DNA of 44,359 nt from an uncultured Opitutaceae bacterium (GTDB lineage Bacteria > Verrucomicrobiota > Verrucomicrobiia > Opitutales > Opitutaceae), in the NCBI GenBank assembly GCA_903887455.1, contig CAISPT010000057.1:1-44359 (forward strand), written 5' to 3'. The translations under genes and the position numbers were made by a program. How positions within the stretch are numbered: position 1 is the first letter of the stretch; each line of letters starts with the position of its first letter. The notes under the pieces were generated by a model. That model did not search any database. It worked only from the letters and a program-made list of their open reading frames with translations, and had not been told where the DNA came from. Positions 42,420-44,359 of the stretch are shown here, one piece after another.

Positions 42420-42683
42420 ATGAAGACCACCGACCTCCTCTCCCTTGCCAAGCGCCCCACCCTCGTCGCCCTCCTTGCCGCATCTGCGTTCTCGCTCTGC
42501 GCCTGCTCGACGACGGCCCGGGTCGGCAGCCCCACGGAGAAGTCCGCGTCCTACAAGGAACTCCACGGGATGATGGTCAAACTCGCCTACGAGCCTTCTC
42601 AGGCCCGAGACGAGCGCCAGATCGAGTCGACGGCTTCCCTGGCCGACCTGGGTGGCAGCCGGACGCTCGCGACCAATCCCTGA
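42420..42683 (+). CDS. small lipoprotein of unknown function
   Basis: An 87-residue protein with a lipoprotein-type signal: MKTTDLLSLAKRP, a hydrophobic TLVALLAASAFSL, then CACS with a candidate lipobox Cys. The mature part is polar and contains KELHGMMVKLAYEPSQARDERQIES. I do not recognise it. The ATG at 42420 begins the signal; an ATG at 42369 would put extra residues before it. A TATATT at about 42392 is a possible -10 element. The divergent gap 42199-42419 to the cyclase gene otherwise shows only an 8-bp CCCATGGG palindrome. Confidence 0.65.
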   Translation: MKTTDLLSLAKRPTLVALLAASAFSLCACSTTARVGSPTEKSASYKELHGMMVKLAYEPSQARDERQIESTASLADLGGSRTLATNP

Positions 42684-42694
42684 TTTGCGCGCAC

Positions 42695-42714
42695 GGTGCC
42701 GCACTCGCGGCACC
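42695..42714 (+). terminator. hairpin after the small lipoprotein gene
   Basis: GGTGCCGC (42695-42702) and the exact complement GCGGCACC (42707-42714) flank the loop ACTC. It starts 11 nt after the lipoprotein stop. No T-run follows; a stem of 8 GC-rich pairs is still a good terminator candidate. Confidence 0.6.
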
Positions 42715-42864
42715 CAGCCTTCGTTATAAATCGCTGATCATAAGGCGATTATCGTTTCCACTTTCCTGTTTGGTTTCCCGTGCCTGAGCCGATGAATAGC
42801 CATCAACTCGGCCCTGCAGATCCCCTCTCTTTTCCCTGATCCCAAACCCCTTGGTTTCAGGTTC

Positions 42865-44359
42865 TTGCGTCCCCTCACGTCGACCTGGCTTTGGGTCGCC
42901 GTCTCGGGCGTCTTCTTGGCGTGGATCCTTACCGGACCGGTCCGCAGCCTCGGGAACCGATCGGTGGGAATCACGGTCACGGTCGCACTCTATTTCATCG
43001 CCGCAGGCCTGATCGCGCGATCCGCGAAGAGGCCAGGGATAAAGCCCGGGGTCGCCCGCGCGCTCCGCTGGATTGCCGTTAGCCAGGTCCTCTATGGCCT
43101 CGGAACCCTGCACGGGCTCTACACGGTCCTCTACAGGCCCTCGGACAACGCCCGCTTCGACACCTCGGACCTTTTCTACATCGCGGGCTATCCGGCGATC
43201 CTCGCCGGCCTTCTTTCGCTTCCGCGGGTGGAACGCAGCCAAGCCTCGCGGGTGCGTCTCCTTGTGGACACCGCCGTGTTTGTGGCAGGGGTGGGCGCCC
43301 CCCTCTGGATCTTCACCCTCGTGCCCGGACTCGCGACGGCCTCCTGGTTCGAGAGCGCCATGTACGTGGCATACCCTGTCGCCACGTTCTCGGGCATCGC
43401 CACCCTGAACGTGATCCTTCTCACCCGGGCCCCGCTTCCCAACCGAGGAGCCTTCGGCCTTTTGGTGGCCGCGATCTGCGTCCTGTGGATCTCCGACCTG
43501 ATCTACCTGCTCGACAGTGTCCAGGGCCTGATCGCGAGGGGGCCCATCGACTGGAGCGACGCCTCGAGCGCACTCTCCATCCTCCTGTTCATCCTTGCGG
43601 CCGGTCGGATCGACGCGCAAGGGGTGAAGGCACCGGCCGACGGACAGGCGGCGGCCTCCAGCCCCCTGCCGAGCGTCACCATCCTCGCGGTCAGCTCGTG
43701 GCTCGTCCTGCTCATGGTCAACGGCCACCCGGAGCCCTCCGTCATGGCGCGGATCCTCTCGTGCCTGATCCTTCTCTTCCTCGTGCTATCGGTGAGGGAG
43801 GCCTTCCTCTACCGGGACAACATCCGGATGCTCGCGATCGAGGTTGAGCGCGAGGCACGCGCCCGCTTCGAGGTGCTCGTGCAGCATTCCTCCGACCTCA
43901 TCATGCTGGTGGACGCCCAGCACACGATCCGCTTCGCGAGCCCGGCAGTCCAGGACGCCCTCGGGGTGCCGGCTGCAGAGGTGGTCGGGCAGCCGCTCCT
44001 GCATTATACCCACGAAGACGATCTCGCCCGCGGGGCCCGGTTCCTCGACTCGGTTGACGGCACGGGAGAGACTCGGTCCTCCGTGAGGTGGCGCCTGCGC
44101 CACGCGGACAAGTCCTTCCGGATCTTCGACACGCTCGGCAGCCGCGTTCCCGACGGCTCCTCGCTCGCCGGGATGGTGATCACCTCCCGCGACGTGACCC
44201 GCCAGGTGGAGCTCGACGAAAAGCTGAGGCAGACCCAGAAGCTCGAGGCGGTCGGCCAGCTGGTCGGCGGCATCGCGCACAACTTTAACAACATCCTCAC
44301 TTCGACCCTCATGCGACTCGGCCTCCTGAAGGGCAACTCCACCCTTCCGACCGACGTCC
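42865..44359 (+). CDS. multi-TM PAS sensor histidine kinase (partial, 3' end beyond window)
   Basis: An open frame that runs off the window edge. About 300 residues hold some eight TM helices ([74 protein letters not shown] and others). A PAS domain follows ([46 protein letters not shown]), then [15 protein letters not shown] and a HisKA H-box ([20 protein letters not shown]) with His at 44278-44280. The ATPase part is outside. There is no in-frame ATG or GTG at the start. TTG 42865 is chosen, CTG 42814 is an alternative, and ATG 42792 lies in another frame that stops at 42837, so a frameshift near 42830-42840 is possible. Confidence 0.82.
   Translation, partial: MRPLTSTWLWVAVSGVFLAWILTGPVRSLGNRSVGITVTVALYFIAAGLIARSAKRPGIKPGVARALRWIAVSQVLYGLGTLHGLYTVLYRPSDNARFDTSDLFYIAGYPAILAGLLSLPRVERSQASRVRLLVDTAVFVAGVGAPLWIFTLVPGLATASWFESAMYVAYPVATFSGIATLNVILLTRAPLPNRGAFGLLVAAICVLWISDLIYLLDSVQGLIARGPIDWSDASSALSILLFILAAGRIDAQGVKAPADGQAAASSPLPSVTILAVSSWLVLLMVNGHPEPSVMARILSCLILLFLVLSVREAFLYRDNIRMLAIEVEREARARFEVLVQHSSDLIMLVDAQHTIRFASPAVQDALGVPAAEVVGQPLLHYTHEDDLARGARFLDSVDGTGETRSSVRWRLRHADKSFRIFDTLGSRVPDGSSLAGMVITSRDVTRQVELDEKLRQTQKLEAVGQLVGGIAHNFNNILTSTLMRLGLLKGNSTLPTDV

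Noticed and set aside
42724-43728. Minus-strand frame of 334 codons opposite the histidine kinase
   Set aside because: Highly charged, repetitive translation; the + strand has TM helices, PAS and H-box in a frame running off the window.
1-44359. CRISPR arrays, insertion sequences or prophage genes
   Set aside because: I saw no regularly spaced short repeats, transposase, integrase or phage structural genes.

Overview
This is a GC-rich chromosomal stretch from a Gram-negative carbohydrate degrader. The best guess is a member of the Verrucomicrobiota, Opitutaceae-like. The clues are C-terminal 'SARANVGTG..LIAGFVI' surface domains in a large exported protease, a VPEP (PEP-CTERM) remnant, Tat-exported Gfo/Idh and TIM-barrel proteins beside DUF1080 proteins, and a fused RhaE-type aldolase/dehydrogenase. 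No 16S gene or single-copy marker is present, so the placement is inference. Stop codons are only TAG or TGA. Many start codons sit behind C-rich leaders (CCCATGAA type) with no clear Shine-Dalgarno sequence.

Layout. (1) 1-3883: a translationally coupled thiamine operon, thiG-thiH-thiF(rhodanese fusion)-thiD, with the tail of one upstream gene. (2) 3936-6209: a secreted six-hairpin glycosidase-like protein. (3) 6216-10637 (-): a giant exported subtilase with a beta-propeller, an Ig-like domain and duplicated C-terminal domains, split by one in-frame TAG between the catalytic His and Ser. (4) 10765-14775: a YbbP/YbbA-type ABC exporter pair divergent from a TesA-type GDSL esterase, as in E. coli. 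(5) 14923-17675: an oligopeptide-binding protein, a small secreted protein and a small HhH-GPD DNA glycosylase. (6) 17672-20878: glyoxalase I, a DUF1080 protein, and a two-gene unit of cysteine-motif envelope proteins. (7) 21065-24068: three overlapping genes (Tat TIM barrel, DUF1080, Tat Gfo/Idh) that look like a periplasmic 3-keto-glycoside cleavage module.

(8) 24092-32333: a deoxysugar block with a RbsD/FucU mutarotase, an L-galactose/L-fucose dehydrogenase-like AKR, a DeoR regulator behind a strong inverted repeat, an L-fucose isomerase-like enzyme, a class II aldolase, a bifunctional RhaE and a rhamnulokinase. (9) 32330-38509 (-): an MFS transporter, KDPG aldolase, SDR, Gfo/Idh, TIM-barrel isomerase and GH88-like hydrolase. 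Blocks 8 and 9 together suggest use of a polymer containing L-rhamnose or L-fucose next to uronic acids. (10) 38510-39700: a decayed stretch with a kelch fragment and a PEP-CTERM tail remnant, followed by a CAU tRNA (probably Ile2). (11) 39850-44359: a class III adenylate cyclase with TPRs, a small lipoprotein, and a multi-TM PAS histidine kinase that runs off the window.

The most notable points are the amber-interrupted subtilase, the overlapping periplasmic keto-glycoside module, the hybrid fucose/rhamnose operon with its candidate operator, and the strong bias of TAG stops to CTAG, including three convergent gene pairs that share a single CTAG.
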